Assembly: GCA_005406025.1 (NCBI GenBank)
Contig: BGZK01000145.1
Span: forward strand, 310,001 to 374,000
Source: Eumeta japonica
Lineage: Eukaryota; Arthropoda; Insecta; Lepidoptera; Psychidae
Direction: 5' to 3'
Length of the DNA: 64,000 bases
Below, one piece after another: positions 60,198 to 64,000 of the stretch (positions are counted from its first letter, which is position 1; each line of letters starts with the position of its first letter). The position numbers were made by a program, and so were the translations under genes. The notes beneath the pieces are model-generated. The model saw nothing but the letters and a program-made list of their open reading frames with translations, did not search any database and had not been told where the DNA came from.

Positions 60198-60437
60198 GCA
60201 ATACAATTTACACTTGAAATGCGTCATAAACGATTGTTTTCAACATTAACATTACCACCCATTCCAAATACTGATTCACCTGAAGAAGATTGGGCAAGAA
60301 ACTCAAGGTTTCTTTTTTATTCATCGATACAAAAATATTGTGTAATTAATAATTTGATACAACACTCAGAAACAACATTAAGCAACTTGATAGTCGAGCT
60401 GTTCAAATATTTATCCAATAGCTTTCGATTAAAATAA
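60198..60437 (+). CDS. Unrecognised open frame after a splice acceptor
   Basis: A good acceptor (CTTTATTTCGCAG) precedes 60198, from which 79 codons are open to TAA at 60435-60437; the first ATG is at 60219. The peptide is varied and polar, with L-P-P-I-P-N-T-D-S-P-E-E-D-W-A-R, then F-L-F-Y-S-S-I-Q-K-Y and L-S-N-L-I-V-E-L-F. That is more protein-like than most frames here. It could be a final exon or a remnant of a mobile element. No match to the lipocalin-like family and no family recognised. Confidence 0.3.
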   Translation, partial: AIQFTLEMRHKRLFSTLTLPPIPNTDSPEEDWARNSRFLFYSSIQKYCVINNLIQHSETTLSNLIVELFKYLSNSFRLK

Positions 60438-61664
60438 TTGTTTGTTTATTTGTTTAAAATCTTAACTGTAGGTATGCGGGATTTGGCGGGGGTAGACACG
60501 TAAATGTGACGAAAATATCTACAGAGAGCGGGGAGCGGCGCGCGCTAGCCAATTGATTGCAATTCTCCGGTGTGACCTACAGTTGGCGTTTGTGTTGCAA
60601 CATGTTATCGAACACCATAAAATTTTCAAGGCGTCAAAATGAATAGTAAAATATGTGAAATCAGTATAATCAATGTTAAAATACTTTAACGTCAATAACT
60701 TTATAAGAGTAAATAATACATATGATAAATAGTACACATGAATACCGATCACTGTAAGATTACCGTATTATTTTTTGTAGCCCTTTTAGTTTTTAATTTA
60801 TGATACAAATAAAAAAAATTATACGACTTCATCAACTCTTCATTAAGTTTACATAACTTCATTAACAAAGTCAGCCCGTTGCCCGCACACTTGCCCTGAG
60901 AATAAACATCATTTGACTCTAACCTTGGGTTCAGTTCTGAAAGACCTGGACGCCAGGTAAGCCGAAATCGGGAACGAGACTTATAGCGATATCGATCGAT
61001 GTAAAAGATAATGGAATTCAAATTATGAGACAAATTGTAATTTACTCTTAGCGGAGGGATCTAGTAAAATAGCTAGTAATCTATATACAATAGTTAAAAT
61101 TTCATGAACAATAATAAGTATTAGTTAGATACTAAAGACTACTATGAAATAAAAATAAACACCTACTACTAGGAAAAAAAGGACGAGAACGGACACTTTT
61201 TTTTTTTAATTCTAAATGCCCAGTCCCCATAAATGGAAACGTATTTATGATATACTTGTATATTATAGGCCAGGCCTGGTATAGACCCATATAGGGGTAT
61301 GGGCAGCGGTAAATATGTACCCATAATACTTCAATTTATTTTATCAAATCCATAAAAACTGATGCGATTCGCATTATGATTACAATTCTGTGCATTCAAT
61401 ACAAATTTCAAATCGTTTCACACTTCATTTCATTTGTTTATACAAAACCTGGACACTGGAGTCCGACGGCCACCTTGACCGGTTTTCGCATCTTCTAATT
61501 GTGTCTTTTCGTCTTATGGGTATGTGTGAATCTTGTCTGGATATTTCGTTTGATTAAATTGTGGTCTTATTAATGAAGATAATGCAATGATATAAATGTA
61601 AATGTTATATCAGAAAAACTCTGTCTCGATTTACTTGGAATATATAATATATATTCCAAATAAA

Positions 61665-61666
<2 letters not shown>

Positions 61667-61717
<51 letters not shown>

Positions 61718-61719
61718 TT
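61667..61719. repeat. (TA)n microsatellite
   Basis: About 26 TA/AT units with one phase slip near 61711. Confidence 0.95.
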
Positions 61720-61919
61720 GTATATATCACAACTATTCACTAGTACGAAAAGAATTTTCTGTTGTGTTTATTTTTCCCGATGTACATAGCCAAATATCTT
61801 ACAATCATGGAATTGTTGTAATTTCTAATGACTCATTAGCATGGTACATAACTAATCGGTATAAACAATTTTCATCGCTTTGGCTTTGTTTTGTCTTAAA
61901 GTATAATAATAATGATAAT

Positions 61920-62010
61920 ATAAACTCACGCCTATTTCCCAGAAGGATAGGCAGAGACTATAGATTTCCACATGGTAAGATCTTTTCATGCAAGCTCGAC
62001 GGTGTCTTAA
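61920..62010 (+). repeat. Dispersed repeat family B, copy 3
   Basis: 'aaactcacgcctatttccca', 'gaaggataggcagagactat', 'tttccacatggtaagatctt', 'ttcatgcaagctcgacggtg'. This is the best-preserved of the three copies. Confidence 0.75.
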
Positions 62011-63699
62011 ATTACCATTTTCAAAAAGCATTTTTATACTTTTAAAACGCTTTATATTTTAGAGTACATTACACTCTAAATGTTGAATTCTATTTATATA
62101 ATTTTCGACTGTATATTACCCGTTTAGGAATAGCAATTCATCGATAGCCATCTATAGGAGAGTACCTACCACATGAAGGGGAAATAAAACACTCACTTCT
62201 ACTTTAAGTTTTTGGTAGCGTAATAATGTAACAATTGTAGGTTCATATTGGCAAGAGCCATGAATTAAACGGGCCACCGGTCGCCGGTCTCCGCTCGCCA
62301 GTAACAATTAAAGTTGCCGAATGTGGGCCACCGCGTGGTATGAACTATCGGAGCTCTATTTCGTAAACTGCTGAACATTACATTCCTTTGATTGCGACAC
62401 CTTTTTTGTGCCATTAAAAAACAAAATAAATACAATACACCAAACGCCTTTTAATTTTTTAAGATAAATAGATGAAATAAAAGGAAACAATGAACTTGGG
62501 GCGTTTTGTCTTGGTATTGAAAAACTTCTACTGATTAATATTATAAATATATATTCTACAGTAGTAGAAAGCGCGTACAAAATGGCTGAAACAAATTATT
62601 CTTTTACTCGAATAACTGGAAATTAAACAATTAGTGCATAAAGCTCTTTACAAAGGGCAAAGTTGTGCTCAAATTTATAAGGGAGTTACAATATCCGTTT
62701 TATAGTTCCATTATCAGACCATCGTCATCAAAAAATATATAATCAATATGATTGGTTTCTCTGAATTGAATACACCCAATTCGGTGCGTTTAATAGGGAC
62801 CAACGAAAGATTTTAGGTCCTACATTGCAAGTCCATGATAAGTCTTTTTTTTTGTCATTGTCATTGATAAAAAAAGACAAAACTCTTTTGTCTTTTTATT
62901 TGTTGTTGTCACCGTCTATACATATAATAAAAAATGTGGAGTCTTCGTGCTTGAACATTGAATACATTTTCCAAAAATTTATTGCGGGTGATGTAGGGAG
63001 TGTAATGAAATATGATAAGATTATTTTTCAAAATTTTCTCTCTATGTTTCTTTAAACACACTAAGTTCCAAAACTATTTGCCGAACTTTCATGAGATTTT
63101 TACTCGTAACTTATCCTTAGAATAAATAACATATAGTTTTTATTTATATTTCAGGAGATAATTTACTTATATGCAAGATTCAATTACAATTCATACAATT
63201 GTTTTGGAGATTAGCACGAACAGACGGACATTAACTAATAACAATATAAATATGCCATTTACAGATGTTCCTGGATATGGCGCGAACAAAAAGTAAACTG
63301 CTTTTTGTGGTTCTGCTAGACTGGTGTGTTATTTGATACATTTTTAAAGTTGCAATTCTATAATTGTAACTTAAGTGACTTGCTATTTTTATTCGAAATA
63401 TTTTTTTACGGGATTAAAATTATTTTTTTTTTGAGATGATTTCAAAACGTGCATATGTGTTAATCGACAGGTTCTTGGCAAATACTTATTGGATTATTGC
63501 ACTTAGGTTGCACATCATTGCACAAATCATAATCTCACCTACTATACTATATTAAAACTTTACATCATTTGTTTTTTTTTAACATCTTAGTCAATGATAT
63601 CACCTTTTTTTTTGTTAATATATATCCAGTTTTAACGAAGCCGACCGAGCGGGCCTATAATTCCAATATACTTCGGGTCAGATGTTATCTGTCAAGATG

Positions 63700-63921
63700 C
63701 GTTAGTCAGGCGCGCCAGTCGACTTCGCCGAAGCGGCGGCGGACGTGCGCGCGCGCATACCGAGAGATTCGCAAATAAATATATAAAATCGACTCCAAAT
63801 AATGACATTCATCATCGGACGAGTATTGACTTGCCTTCGAGGATTTATTTTGAATATTGTTTTAAATGAATAAAATAGAGATCGGATATCGTGTCTTCGT
63901 CGAGTTTTAATAAAAATCAAA
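63700..63921 (+). promoter_or_regulatory. Candidate promoter of gene E
   Basis: A short GC-rich patch (63700-63760) is followed by TATAAAA at 63782-63788 and an initiator-like TTCATC near 63808-63813, about 26 bp further on. The next good start codon is at 63922. The spacing suits an insect core promoter. Confidence 0.4.
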
Positions 63922-64000
63922 ATGATTTTAAAAATAATAACATATTGTATATTAATGGAATCGCTGAGGCTTGTGACTGCAGTTTCGAATTCTTCGGAAG
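63922..64000 (+). CDS. Possible gene E first exon, cut by window end
   Basis: An ATG in a good insect context (TCAAAATGA) opens a frame that is still open at the window end (26 codons plus one base). The peptide begins M-I-L-K-I-I-T-Y-C-I-L, a signal-peptide-like hydrophobic start, followed by L-V-T-A-V-S-N-S-S. Position, strand and promoter spacing suggest a fifth member of the array, but the diagnostic Cys and G-x-W block would lie beyond the window. Confidence 0.4.
   Translation, partial: MILKIITYCILMESLRLVTAVSNSSE

Larger units (their letters stand above)
60438..63690. other. AT-rich stretch with dispersed repeats
   Basis: Contains a small GC patch at 60530-60560, a composite-repeat fragment at about 60865-60985 (minus orientation), (TA)n at 61667-61719, a family B repeat at 61920-62010, and a GC patch at 62268-62340. 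No gene could be supported. Confidence 0.4.

Noticed and set aside
61602..62045. 147-codon frame
   Set aside because: Made of (TA)n and family B repeat sequence.
1..64000. CRISPR array, operon or prophage
   Set aside because: No spaced direct repeats, no dense same-strand coding, and spliced eukaryotic genes are present.

Overview
The window looks like nuclear DNA from a moth or butterfly. It is AT-rich and intron-rich, with small GC-rich coding exons separated by kilobases of AT-rich DNA. It carries dispersed repeats that I recognise from Lepidoptera: a non-LTR retroelement 3' tail, 'CCTATTTCCC'-type repeats, degenerate mariner and piggyBac transposases, and foldback elements. I see no bacterial operon, no phage and no CRISPR array. 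The long open frames are mostly chance frames; real coding was recognised from splice sites, codon character and paralogue comparison.

Left part, 1-29.3 kb. No complete gene could be supported. It holds GC-rich, CpG-rich islands at about 5.76-6.80, 9.33-9.48, 11.87-12.11, 22.83-22.98 and 27.03-27.53 kb, each with at least one ACGTC core of the CRE type. These are probably promoters, enhancers or first exons of genes that cannot be assembled here. There are two candidate internal exons (5640-5758 and 9335-9417), two mariner remnants, two antisense reverse-transcriptase tail fragments, a tRNA-type SINE, a small inverted-repeat element, and a striking pair of adjacent perfect palindromes at 26724-26807.

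Right part, 29.5-64 kb. This is a tandem array of paralogous secreted, lipocalin-like genes, all on the + strand. Gene A starts at 29547 and seems to be decaying. Gene B (36326-40785, 253 aa) and gene C (41938-46980, 252 aa) are complete three-exon genes. Gene D starts at 54262 and has a large Tyr/Asn/Gly-rich insert. A first exon of a possible further gene E begins at 63922 and runs off the window. Exon 1 always encodes a signal peptide, then Cys, a G-x-W-[YF]-x-x-E-x-x-x-H motif, a second Cys and a short beta-like strand, and ends in phase 0. Exon 2 ends in phase 1. Exon 3 carries two further conserved Cys and a hydrophobic C-terminus, GPI-signal-like in B. The identical intron phases and cysteines imply descent by tandem duplication and divergence. 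The function is unknown; lipocalins generally bind small hydrophobic ligands.

Mobile DNA lies between and within these genes: a frameshifted piggyBac-like transposase (30573-32339, minus strand) in the interval where exon 2 of gene A should be, an unrecognised broken coding remnant at 33.6-34.6 kb, a 120-bp tandem repeat at 50.1-50.5 kb, a mariner remnant at 51.5 kb and a 589-bp foldback element at 55.65-56.24 kb. Intron 1 of gene B contains an antisense 79-codon open frame that looks more like real protein than its neighbours.
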